A stretch of 64,000 nucleotides of DNA, taken from the NCBI GenBank assembly GCA_963678675.1, contig OY783194.1, positions 24,220,278 through 24,284,277 of the forward strand, read 5' to 3'. This document shows positions 35,128-49,506 of this stretch, in pieces. Origin of the DNA: Xiphydria camelus (taxonomy: Eukaryota > Arthropoda > Insecta > Hymenoptera > Xiphydriidae). The position numbers were made by a program, and so were the translations under genes. Within the stretch, counting starts at the first letter, position 1. Each line of letters starts with the position of its first letter. The notes beneath the pieces are model-generated. The model saw only the letters and a program-made list of their open reading frames with translations, did not search any database and was not told where the DNA came from.

Positions 35128-36175
35128 TTACATGAATTTGAAGTTTGACGACTCGTCGTGTTTAGCTACACGCATCTCCTTTCCTCTGTTATCTTCTAAA
35201 ATAATCGTAGTACGTGCCAAATCCTCCAGTTGCACAAACAGATATCTGTATTCGTAATCGCCAGATTCGTTCTAAAATAAACGAATTTTACATAAAAACA
35301 AAATAAATCTCCATTAAGAGGTCTTGGTGGTAAATATACTTACTTCCTGAACCTCCAAGTGCACAGTTCCGCGCTTACGAGTACCCTGAATGTAAAATTG
35401 CATTCTCATGCGACTAACTCCATCCTGCTCGTATTCAGTGTGCCTAAGAACGAAAAGAAACTTTTGTATTTATATTAGGAGAATCGTTCGAAATAAACAT
35501 CGAATTTTAAGCAGTATTTTCGCGCGAGTAATTTAATAGGTGTAGCCGCGACTCACGAAACATGACCTCTTCGACCGCGACGCGTTTCTTCCCCATAAGC
35601 TTTAATGGGTTCGCCGAGACTGTCCAAGAGTTTGGGATCTTTCATACAGCGTTTGAGGGCGTTGCTATAAACACCATTCGGGCTTTTACTGGAGAATAAC
35701 TCTTTAAATATGGTAAAAGCCATGATAGCTGTTATACCTATGCCGGCGAGAATTACGCCCAAGTAGAACGTCATCTTTGTTTTTTCCTTAACTGTGAAGA
35801 ATTATAAATTTACGTGAAGTAGTTTGAAAATCAGTTTGCGAGAAAAAGTTTGACTCTTAAATAATGTTCATTAAATCGATTTTTAGTAAAAAATGATGAC
35901 TGACCCTGGTCATAAATTGTGGCTCTACTATATTTTAAATAATTGAAATTCATATATATAGAAGAAAAATTACCTACTTCCGCAAAACCAACTTGCACTT
36001 GATTGGCGGAGTTTTTGTGCTCGACGCTAGTTAAGTGCTTGTTGGTGGAATATCGACGCGTTTGTATAGGATTGCGCGGTAAAGTGCAGCAGAATAAGGA
36101 GGATGCGGGTGGAACATTACGTAATAATAAATTCCTTTGATGAAGAAATTGTTTAATTGCTCGTGAAGATGCCAT
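35128..36175 (-). CDS. TIMM21: TIM21-like subunit of the mitochondrial inner-membrane TIM23 translocase, complete
   Basis: Tim21 links the TIM23 presequence translocase to the outer-membrane TOM complex and the respiratory chain. Exons on the minus strand: 36175-35974, 35791-35557, 35443-35344, 35271-35128; total 681 nt, 226 aa, close to the family length. Residues 1 to about 45 form an Arg/Ser-rich, acid-free mitochondrial presequence ending near QTRRYS. A single membrane helix follows at about residues 76-96 (FYLGVILAGIGITAIMAF), then the family signature around GEPIKAYGEETRRGRRGHV. The C-terminal intermembrane-space domain has the alternating strands expected for Tim21. All splice sites are canonical and phases agree. 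Introns are short (72-182 bp) and free of repeats, unlike those of the transglutaminase. The assignment is firm. Confidence 0.92.
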
Positions 36176-37557
36176 GTTTTCAAACCTGAAATATATCAAA
36201 ATACTTTCATAATTTGACTACAGATACTTTTAATCACATTACTAAAGTCGCGTTAATGAATAATTAGCAAAGAACTGTCTTTAAATCCAATTGAAAATAA
36301 ATATAGTCAAAAACGAATCAACATCAATTTCTTAAACAACTATCATATGAAAATGCAATTTCAAAGTAATAATTTCAACCAGATTTATAGATTTTGAAAG
36401 AGTAACAGCCTAGATAACAAAATAGCAAGTATAATTCGGGAATAATTCATGCATTTAGGGGCATCCTGATTCAGTTATTATGGCTCAAATTAATGCTCGA
36501 GTATGTGGGAGCATAATAACGAATTTTATGCGTGGGTTTTGAATGTACATCAGTAAAAGGGGCACTGAAGAGCAATTTCTATACAAATTGGAACCAATAT
36601 GAAGTCATCATTAAACCAGCGTTTTAACAACAATGAATTGACGTATTATTGTAGTGTTAATGAAATATTAACACAACATTGTTGGTATAATTTTCTCTTC
36701 TCCTGTACCCATTTTGTGCTCATCCCGGACTTAAAAATTCGCTTCCATCTCCGTCAAATACTGTTTACATATGGCAGTTTAGCGCATTGTCTCGTAAAGG
36801 GAATTTGAAGAATAAATTCTCATCTCCAAAAGTATTTTTTCATGGGAGAAAAATAGGCGTGCAATAAAACTAGCGACCGATAGTCGCTAAAATCTAATCA
36901 TTATCGGATTATCCGCCTTGATGAAGCAAACTGCAATGTGTATTTAAACTCTTCTTCTTGATTTCCTGAACCTTATAATGATCTATGTCATAACTCAACT
37001 AAATTTTTAAAGCTGTATAAGTAGCATTTTCTGAATGTACAGGTAAAAAAGATCTCTTTTGACAAATTTGTTCTGCAGAAATATAAAAATCTTATGCGAG
37101 TTTTTATACTTCATAACCTGCATACTACATTCTAGCATGCTTGATGCAGACATATTGTAGCTATTTGTAGCTGTACGGTCAATAACTTTCAAATTTCGCA
37201 TACATATGCATGAAGTTATTATATTAACGTTTACCATTTTTTCTTTCCGTTAATTTTCTAATTTTCTTAAAATTCTTAATGAGTAAATATCTTATTTTTA
37301 AACCAACTTAACATTCCTTCTTAATTACATGCTTCTTCAAGCAGCTCTTCAAATGTTTTATTTAATACTAAAAGGTAGACGACATTTTTCCTCTAACATA
37401 AACTGTATAAAATAGTTTTATCTTTTAATTAAACAAAGAAAACATGATTAAATTGGTAAGGTTATTCCATTAAACTATCTTAAGGGCGTAAATTATGAAT
37501 CTTATGATGCCATTAATGTTGGCTGTAGGTACGCTATCACCGAATCAATCTTTTTTT
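36176..37557. other. AT-rich intergenic DNA
   Basis: No gene, no HP-MITE and no clear repeat seen. Confidence 0.5.
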
Positions 37558-37716
37558 ATACGGGGTCTTCATACATGATTACAGACCACGTGACCTACGC
37601 GCATATCCAATCAACATTGCACAATTGGTACTAGTCCGAGCTCTCAACCAATAACATATGCGCGTAAGTCACGTGGCTTGTCACGTGGTCTGTAATCATT
37701 TATGAAGACCCTCTAT
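37558..37716. repeat. 159-bp TIR MITE
   Basis: GGGGTCTTCATACATGATTA at the left and its complement at the right; the inner arms contain ACAGACCACGTGAC. Confidence 0.65.
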
Positions 37717-38361
37717 ATAGGGTGTAAATTTACCAAGGATCACATCCATTTATTTCCGTTATTTGTAATTTTACGAAAAAATCATTCAAATAAAAGTTAC
37801 TTGGTATCGAGAGGGATTTATAATATATGTAAGTGATTTTTGATAGTACGCGTTATCTGCGAGATACGAAGATCACCTCTATTTTTTTGGAACTCGAAAA
37901 TTTCTTTTTCTTAAAAGTTTTAGAGCTCGTCGAAATAAACAAAAAAAGTATAAGGTGAAAGGCTCATTTGTTGAACCGTTTGTGAGATATTACCGTTCAA
38001 AGTACAAGAATAAGTAAAAGTAAAAGTGCTAAGTCCGGGAAACTTAGTTGCGCGCAGCGCAACTTACTCGTGTAGTTTGAGCAGCAATATCTCACAAACG
38101 GTTCAACAAATGTGCCTTTATCCCTATACCTTTTTTGTTCATCTCGACGCTCTCTACAACTTTAATAGGAACAAAAATGTCGAGTTCCATTAAAAAAATA
38201 CAGATGACCTTCATATCTCGTAAATAACAAGTGCTATCAAAAACCACTTATATGTATTATATATTTCTTTCGATACCAAGTAACTTTTATTTGAAGGATT
38301 TTTTCGTAAAACCACTAATAACGGAAATAAATGTGGCCCTTGTTAAATTTACACCCAGTAT
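37717..38361. repeat. 645-bp TIR element
   Basis: The ends GGGTGTAAATTTA and TAAATTTACACCC are inverted, and the arms continue through TTCCGTTATT and AAAAGTTACTTGGTATCGA. The centre contains a CAAACGGTTCAACAAAT pair. It abuts the previous MITE. Confidence 0.65.
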
Positions 38362-38742
38362 ACTCCGCCTGATTCACGGGTACCATATATTTGGCGCGAA
38401 ACTTTGCCGAGTTTCTTGATAATATAATTTCGGTACGTATATTCCTGTTACATTGTACTAAAATGAAGTATCACATTTTACTATCTGGGAGAATAAGTTT
38501 TGCAATGAAGCGGCAGCAACAATGTAATTTTCACATATAGAAATTATAAAACGATCGTTAAACATAATATTTTATTACTGCAAATCTTCAATTCAATTTA
38601 TTACAATACAAGCATAATATTCTTCCTCGTGCAAAATGTCTGGAAATAACACTAAGATGGGTATACTTTTCTCTCTATTCTTGGATAACCATTTTTTGCT
38701 CCTTTTCTACTTGTCACGTCCGAAATCAATTTTTTCACTTAC

Positions 38743-38931
38743 CGCTCGCTATATGTCCCAATTTCAGGGATCAACCAGGTCCCATTTATCGTATAACTAA
38801 ATAACCAATAAAAATTGAACGAAGAAAACCACACCAGACCGGGATCAGCTGCGACTCCGTCGCGACCGCTGACAACGCGGTACAAAGTAACTCCACCCTC
38901 CTTGCATTTCCAGACGTAACAATCCACAAAA
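38743..38931 (-). CDS. Candidate internal exon of an unknown gene
   Basis: A 189-nt open stretch on the minus strand lies between an acceptor (CATTCAG) and a strong donor (GAGCG then GTAAGTG). It reads FVDCYVWKCKEGGVTLYRVV and further residues rich in aromatic amino acids. A possible terminal exon follows about 100 nt on, after TTATTTCCAG, in matching phase and ending near an AATAAA. An open frame at 39210-39007 could be an upstream exon, but its frame does not join cleanly. I do not recognise the protein. It would be transcribed divergently from SLC66A2. Confidence 0.22.
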
Positions 38932-39400
38932 CTGAATGGAATAAACGCGATATTTCACCTTACAGAAGTCTTCAATATAATCTCTAATCCAAATTGCAAC
39001 CTTACATTATCTTTTCGCGAAGAAAAATCGATCCTCGCCCTCGTAAATTCGCGCAAGTTCGACTTCGTCGGGCGGTGCGGATATAAACGCGGATCTCCGA
39101 TCACACCGAAGCGCATAGTCTGCGGTTAAGTCTGCGTTCGATCGTCGAAGGATGCCAGCACGCGCTTCGAACGATAATAAAATCAGTTTCCACTCTCTCA
39201 GAGCAAACATCGGACGTCTATCGATGGACTCAGTGGCGATATTCGTCGTTTCCCCCTGCCTATCGCGACCGCCGAATTATCGCTGACATGACCGCGTCAG
39301 ACGGCGGTCTTTCGTATCGCTAACGTAACCTCCGTTCCGCCTTTTGCGTCTCCGCAGCCGTGAAGCATGTGATCGCCGGTCGCGCGGGATAGGAAGCTGA

Positions 39401-42263
<2,863 letters not shown>

Positions 42264-43237
42264 GGGACGTTGAATATTATCATAAGCGAAACGGATGATC
42301 AATAAAAAACTCGCTTTGACGACTCGTTATTCGACAAATTGTAATTTTTCGCTATACTGTACATTGCTATATAGTTTTATAAATTTTCACGATTTTTAAT
42401 AAAAGATCTTTAATATCGCAACATTGTGACTTGAAACATTGTACATTTATATTTAAAACTTGTGAACTCTTAAAGAGAATAAATGACGTTCGTCTAAAAA
42501 AGAAAAAGTATTTTTAAAGTATGAAATATATAATACGAGTTTTTTTTTTCTTCCAATCTTAGAGTAATATCGGAAGAGATATAATACTTTGGAGTCAAAC
42601 CGTAATTATTATTATCAATAATGGTATTTAGGGGTTAATTCGAGCAGCCGATTTCTTCGCGAGCTTACAGCAGAACTTGAACGGTCGAGTTTACCCCTAA
42701 TTGCTATTGTCGACCATAACACTTAGGGGCCAACTCACCTGACCGACCTTTTTGTTATGCTCATTTCAAATAATGAAAATTTAACTACGCGAAGACATTC
42801 ATTCACCGCAAAATTCTAGGACGCAGTTTTATCGAACCAGCACCTTTCCGTAGAACTGGGAAGTGGCATCGTATTTAATGTTTTGTAAGTATTTGAATTA
42901 ATTTGGTAATTACGTAGAGAACGACGCATACTAAATCGCGATATGTACAATAGATATTACACGTATCGTATAACATAATATAACTTGATATGTCTACTTA
43001 TAAAAAGATTCGATGAAACAACGACGATCAAAAATTGATTTGAAAACTCTGCTTTCTCATTTCTCGCTGTTTTATTCAACGAGCCAATGAGGCTACGTAC
43101 GGCCAACCTTCCGGCATGAAATTTCACGGTTGTCATAGCAACTGGTTGTTGTGGCTCGGACAACGCCATAACATCTGCATTAGTGAAGCTGGTCGAGGAT
43201 ATTTTGTGCTCATGATATATAGTTATATTTCAACGAT

Positions 43238-44820
43238 ATGCCTGTGTTTAATATTTTTTCAAGTTCCGTGAAATATAAATATAAAACGAGCCTCTGTTCG
43301 TTTAGTACATTGGCCGTACTGATCATCACGAAACTGATGTTATCCATTCCGTTCTTTATTATTTATCTCACCGGAGGTATACACTTAAACTACTGTACAT
43401 ACATACCTTGATAATCAGATTGTGATCAGTGTGCAGACCAGTCAATTGATCTGAATAAAAATCATTCTTAAAAAAATTGTGTTTATTTCGTACCACAATC
43501 CGTTCATCGATGACAAATATTTGTTTGCACGCTCAGGCTTCCAGTCTCAAAGTGGGCTGCACGTTGAAACACCGGAAGTGATGTTTAAGCAGAAATACTT
43601 GTTGCTAGCTGAAAGGCAATTCGACGGTGCTCCAATTGTTTGCTCCACATTTATGTTTTACAAAGACAATCCAATTTCGGATGATTGCTCGTTAATCAAG
43701 GTTATTTGTTCGTAATTATTTTCGAATTAAATTATCGTATTTCGCATGGCGTAATGTTCTTTCGGGTAAAAATGACTAAGTACGCTTTCGATAACTTTCC
43801 GAACAAAAAACTATTATACGGATGACGTCCTTCTAAAAATGTCCTCCTTGCAATGCACGTGCCGGCGTTACCCCTTCCCACGTGCGAGCGACGGCGTAGT
43901 GGGGGTATAAAATTAGCTTTGCGAACATATTAATATGTCTGTGAATGGATTCGGAAAATTATCGCGAGAATGCTATATTAAGAAAATACCGTTCAATTTA
44001 TAATGCCTTTTTTAATCACAGTGATAACATTCTGTGGACTAAATTTTCGATATTATTCCGAGATTCGATGTTGCTTTTCAGGTTCGAGAAGTAGATAGAA
44101 ATAGGAATGGACAGAAAGACGCATTGAAATTTGAGGCGCGCTTTTATTCCGACAGTCCCGTTAGATCGATTAAATTGTTATTATTTTTTAATTACCAAAT
44201 TAAGGTCAGTAGTATTATGTCTCTTCTAGGAGAAATATTTATCGTGAATTGATATACATATCTACGTATTCCAGAAAGTTAAAAAAATGACATTTGAAGC
44301 CATGGCTGTTTTTGATTACAACCTGATTCACGATATCCAAAGGTTGAACTTTGTCGGGGACTTAAAGTTGTTTCAAAGAAGGGTTTTGCACGAAGAGAAC
44401 ACGGGGAATTTGTATAACGGAAATGTGAATCTTACCGATCAATCCTTATCTGAATTATTTTCTGAAGATGCAAACGCAAAGAGTAAGACATATTTTACTA
44501 TAACCTGTATTGTTATATGCGATAGATATATTCGTATGGTTTAACTTTAATACTTAGTTACAGCAAACATCATAAATCTCCGAGTTACTTGGCAAACTGG
44601 TTTCTCAAGCAAAGAAGAAGTAATACTGCAAGGAGAAGTACTTTACTCCGAGGAATTGATTCGGTACAAGAGAGGAATTTTCGAAGAATTCAAATGGATT
44701 TGGATTCAATACCTGTCAATCCTTCTTGTTTTCGTATATTTAACCGATCGAGTACTAGAATTCATGTTTACCAAAAGATACATCAATAGTTATGTTGTAG
44801 TACCATGGAAGGCAAAATAA
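43238..44820 (+). CDS. TMEM231: Transmembrane protein 231 (ciliary transition-zone MKS module), complete
   Basis: TMEM231 is a two-pass membrane protein of the MKS/B9 complex at the ciliary transition zone; in insects such genes serve sensory neurons and sperm. Exons: 43238-43376, 43537-43700, 44082-44204, 44275-44482, 44564-44820; total 891 nt, 296 aa, near the vertebrate length. The first membrane segment is at about residues 24-45 (TLAVLIITKLMLSIPFFIIY) and the second near the C-terminus (WIQYLSILLVFVYL). Between them are the family landmarks EVDRNRNGQKD (human EEDRNQDGKTD), GDLKL and the block after NIINLRVTWQTGF. The exon 2 donor (AAG then GTTATT) is weak, but phase and homology require it. 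The exon 2 start at 43537 is set by phase, as the longer upstream open frame has no usable acceptor. It follows SLC66A2 by 1 kb on the same strand. Confidence 0.9.
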
Positions 44821-44969
44821 ACATCACTTTTTCATTCTCCCATACGTGACTCTATTTATTGTATACTCTGTTTTATGGAATATTGTAAGCTCTTTCGAAA
44901 TATTTTATAGTCCCGAAAAAAAATGATAATATATAATCATTATAATCATATATGATCATTGATCATATA

Positions 44970-45365
44970 CAGGGTGATTCGAAATGGGCGCACTTCCTCT
45001 CGTAGAGAGATTCTTCGCAAAAAACTGAACCGAAAGTTCCTGTACAAAATTTTTGTGCTCCGCACAAATTTGGTGAATTTTTTTACGACTCAGGTGGTGC
45101 TTTTCGAATATTAGGGTGCCTTCCGCCGCTCCGATGATTGATTTCAAAATTCTAGGCTGCAGAGGAGGCACGCTGGAATAACTACTGCGAGTTTCGCTGC
45201 CGTCTAAAATCTTGTCCCTTGAATCTGACTTTGGATTGGATATTTTCGAACTGGATTATCTTGTAAACTAGGCGGAGCACAACAATTTTGTACAGGAACT
45301 TTCGGTTCAGTTGTTTGCGAAGAATCTCTCTACGAGAGGAAGTGCGCCCATTTCGAATCACCCTG
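44970..45365. mobile_element. 396-bp TIR element, arms about 95 bp, TA flanks
   Basis: The left end CAGGGTGATTCGAAATGGGC is mirrored exactly at the right end, and the arms continue through AAACTGAACCGAAAGTTCCT. Both ends are flanked by TATA/TA. It lies 150 bp after TMEM231. Confidence 0.75.
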
Positions 45366-46369
45366 TATAATAATTAGATATAATCAGATCCGAAATTTAT
45401 CTCTATCTGATTATATATTATGAACTATGTACCTATAATCATATAAAATGAGATCCAAAATTCTCGGCTTTATTCACCTTTAAATGTATATAATCAAATC
45501 TGATCAATAGATCATGTATGATTATCTATATATTATGATTATATATAGTTATTGATATATGTATGATCAGATGGAGACAAATTTCAGGTCTAATTATATC
45601 CAATGATATGGCATATGTCCTACACGTGCTTTATCATTTCAAACGATTTTACTCATAAAAAATCGCAGGCGAGCTTTTTTGATATATAAAAACATCAAAA
45701 AATGTAGAGTTTAAATCAATTTTGCATGTATGCTTGCCTGACGGCGTTTTTGCGTATATTCGTACAGCTTAATAAAAGTCTTTGCCCCTTCGCCCGAAAT
45801 AGGCGTCATATTTTCCGAGCAAATGCACTTCTTTTATTAGTCGCGACCGACGGCACGACAAAGCATCAGTACGTATTCCGCGGGATGCGTTATACCTGCA
45901 GCTATTTTTATAATTTCAAACCAAAACACAAAGACCCGCGGGACGTGGGATGACGCACTTGGCACGCATGCCCAATGTGACGCGGTGAACGTACCGCATT
46001 CGCTTATAATTGGCACGCTGCAAATTCAACCGATATTCGAGCCGGAAGGAAACCTTTTATAAAACGAACGTTCGCAGGCAATCCACGACCCAACGACAAT
46101 GTCCACCTGTGCGGCGTTTTCAGCAAAGGGCGCGCAAGCGCAAAACTATTCGGAGTGGTGCAATCCAAAATTTGACTTCCACAAATATATAGATACATTG
46201 TATACATACGGATAGATGGACTACAGGTCGATCCAAATATTTCCCGCGTTTTTTTTTTATCACGAATCAGAGCGAACGAACGCCGACGAACCATCCTCAT
46301 CTGCGACTTTTCCACGAAATATAGTAAATCCCGCCTGCGGAATCAACGGTACAAGCGGATCGATATAGG
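45366..46369. other. Intergenic
   Basis: AT-rich run of short ATAATCATATATGATC-type palindromes at 45370-45600, then moderate-GC sequence. An open frame at 45726-45953 has no recognisable features. Confidence 0.4.
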
Positions 46370-46622
46370 CACCCGCGTTCCATCCCCGCTCACCCCTCGT
46401 CGCCGTGGCGCTATCATGGCGCTATCCCTTGCCGCCTGGTGGCTTCGGACACTTTCCACTTGCGTTATATAGTCAGTCCGTCCGTTTTGTTCAATGAAGC
46501 CGGAGACTGCGCTCTGTCCGACCGTTTCTACTTGCGTAGCGGCACGACCGTCCGGGCGTCAATCGCGGCTCCGTTGACGATACGTTCGCGCGAGAAATAT
46601 GTGCTAGTGCGAGAGAAACGGG
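46370..46622 (+). promoter_or_regulatory. Probable promoter and 5'UTR exon of the UBE2QL1-like gene
   Basis: A GC/CpG-rich island contains an arthropod-style initiator (TCAGTC at about 46472) preceded directly by TTATATA. A consensus donor follows (ACGG then GTGAGT at 46621). An acceptor with a pyrimidine run (TTCTCTCTCAACAG) ends at 49458, so a 2.8-kb 5'UTR intron is plausible. This is inference; no transcript evidence is available here. Confidence 0.4.
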
Positions 46623-46849
46623 TGAGTCCTGACCGCGGAGAGCAGTTGCTATGCGGCTGCGGAATGCGCGTCGCTTTGCGCCTTTTTTTTTCTCGAACTA
46701 CCGTGCGAACGTCTTTGCGGTAAAGCTCACCTTCTCGCTGGGCTGCATTTTTTTGCGCGTGGAACTGTCGACACCTTTTCTTTTGGAGGACGCTGCGGGG
46801 ACGTCGAGGAGCGAAGTTAATCGACGGGAATGAGTCGGCGATGAGCGTT

Positions 46850-49198
46850 GCTCATCTTGACGGGATTAGGGATTAAAGCTTGAGATCGTAGTCGTTTTAT
46901 CTACGAATGTTTTCCTTTTATTCGGGTAATGTTTATTAGTTAGCTCGCGTTGACGAGTCTGTAAATTGGAGCTACGAAGGCCAATGTCAAAATTGTCTGC
47001 GCGTATTTCCCTGCAATCGCGCTTATTTCGTTGACTTTGACATTTTTTGCTTAAAATGGTGGGATACTTTTTTGAAGATTAGATTTCAAGTTACAAAAAA
47101 AATGTTGTCAATATGGTTATAAAGTTCACGATTGATGAGATAATCGCGATGGAAGTGGACATCGTTTTCTGATATTGATGAAGTTGTTATGCGTGTTGTT
47201 TCTCAAGTTGTGTCTACGAAAATATTTACTTAATGGATTTTATTGGCCACTGCGCCATTGTATCTAAAGGCGTTTTTGAAAATTACGCACTTTTTATTTT
47301 TTTGGTGAAGAGAGAGACTTGTTATTAAATTTTTCAATTACTAGCTGGTACGCGTCTGTAGAAAAATATCTTTTAGATTAATGTCAGGGCGATTATTTAT
47401 GCGTACCTAATAAGAAAAGAAGATAATTTGTTTATCATAAAAGTAGTGGAAGAAACTTAATTTTATTTTTAGAAACACGTTAAATTGACTAAAATTTAAG
47501 AGAAAAATGGAAAATTTCTTTAAAATTCATTATAAGTGCGATAACGTTAATTTTAGGAAATATAAAAATTAGAAAGCATACTGAAAAAATAGAGCAAAAT
47601 CATATTCCATTTTTAGGAAAAAGCTTTCAATCGTGATTAAATGAACGATCCTTCAACATTTTTTTCAAATTTTCAAAATTGAACATTTTTTCAATTTACA
47701 AAAAATTCTAATTTCCTTAGCCCTGAATTTAGATAGAGTTTCGTTATATATATCATTCCAGCCCAGGTATACAAAGGCGGTTCATTACTCGGACCGTTTG
47801 AACTAATTTAGTATCATTAAAAGATAAAAGCCCGGTGGAATTGTTGCTTTTCTTTGAAGGCCTTGCTCGGAAAAATAATCCTCGTGTGCTTATATTTATA
47901 AGGCAAGGGAGAGAAAGAGAGAGAATCTCTTCCAGTAATCTTTGATCCTAAATTGAAGTTTGATAATGACAACGCATTCTCTTAGTTCAACATTGACTTA
48001 AGCGAGTGCAAATACTGCAGAGTTCGGAGGTCACAGCATTCAGCTCTTCCTTATCAATTATATGTCATTCTACATTCAATCGCGTGCATGATTTTAGGTC
48101 GCCTTTCGAAATCGGAATAATATTCCAAAAATCAATGAGAATTCAATTATTACTGCGTCAATTTTATATTCATCAATTGAATTAATTATCGCAAAGAGCT
48201 TCTTTGTCATGGAAATTATGATAATGAAGTTATCGGTCAATGAGCTCGCCTAACAAAAGATATTGCTCGAGGTGCTTGTGCATCTGGAGAGTTTATTATC
48301 GCGAAAGACGAGGTGTCGTGATAAGAGAAATGGATTGGCACTTATACGAGAGAATTTCCATGAAAGGCTGACTTTTATAATGGAGAAAACTGATTAGTTC
48401 TAATTAATCATTTTTCGTTGGAATTAGTTCGATAGGGAAAATTGGATTAACTCCTACTTCTGCTATTTCTACAAGTCAACTATTTTTTTAAAATAAGGTA
48501 GTTCCGGTCTATCCCTATTAAAGGAAAAGTTTTATTTCTAATAAATGCCAGCTTTGTTTAATTTCCTCTGCCCGTTAGGTTCAATCGAGCGTTATACTTA
48601 TCGATTTTTGCTCCAAGAATTTCTACGCACACTTGATTTTCAACATATAAAATAATTTCGCAATTACCTTGGAGCTGTCATGTGGTAATAAGCTAAGATT
48701 TTTTAGTTTCTTATATATGTAACAAACCATAGTCAGGACTAAATTCCTTATTTTGTACAAATATTACGTAATTTATGAAAAACTCTCCTTTCGCAGTTAA
48801 TGCAATGACTTTACGTTCGAGTAAATCGTTACGCACTACTGTCGCGAAAATGAGTTCTCACGCGCGGCTGCGAGTGGTATAGAACTTTAATCGAACGCTT
48901 TGTCGACTCAACAGAGCGTTAAATTATTCGTCCATGTGTCTTTCAGATGATTCTGCGAACAAATCACTTTATTTGCGTAAGAGAGGAAATCTATTATTAT
49001 CTTTGATAATTGTTTTATGGAGATTAATGGGTTATTACTTAAAATTATAAATAATACAAATTCTTCTTACAGTAAATATTTATTTTTTAATCCCAAGTAA
49101 GAGTTTCGCAATATTTCTATTGCTCCGTAATTTAAAAACACAACTTTTTATGGAAAGTTATGGCTCATGTGATGGTTTTCTGAATTTCGGAGGAAGTG
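46850..49198. other. AT-rich stretch, probably the 5'UTR intron of the UBE2QL1-like gene
   Basis: No open frame of note and no repeat recognised; it is unusually clean compared with the rest of the window. Confidence 0.4.
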
Positions 49199-49291
49199 TA
49201 GAATAAAATGAGGTGAGTCACTAGAAAAAGTTGGCCCCTCGTTGCCATGGAAAGTAATGGGAGTGAGGGGCCAACTTCTTGCGCCATGATG
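49199..49291 (-). repeat. HP-MITE 37, A-like, worn tips
   Basis: TAGAATAAAATGAGGTGAGT tip; lies in the inferred 5'UTR intron of the UBE2QL1-like gene. Confidence 0.75.
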
Positions 49292-49506
49292 TATCTAACA
49301 CATTTGGCGTCCGACAAAAACTCCAATATTTTCCTTCAGCCATCTTCACAGCGAATACCAAAATAACGCTCAAAATCGAAAAAGATAATCCATTTGCGTC
49401 AAAATTCGAGATAAAAAATGTCGGCTGCTAAACAATTCTCTCTCAACAGTCCAGCCAGAGCGACTGAACGAGAGGAAAGACCAGGACCGCAGCTCCAGAG
49501 TGCACA

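Noticed and set aside
42601..42750. AGGGGCCAACTCACC as a hairpin element fragment
   Set aside because: Only about 14 bases match and there is no paired arm; more likely chance.
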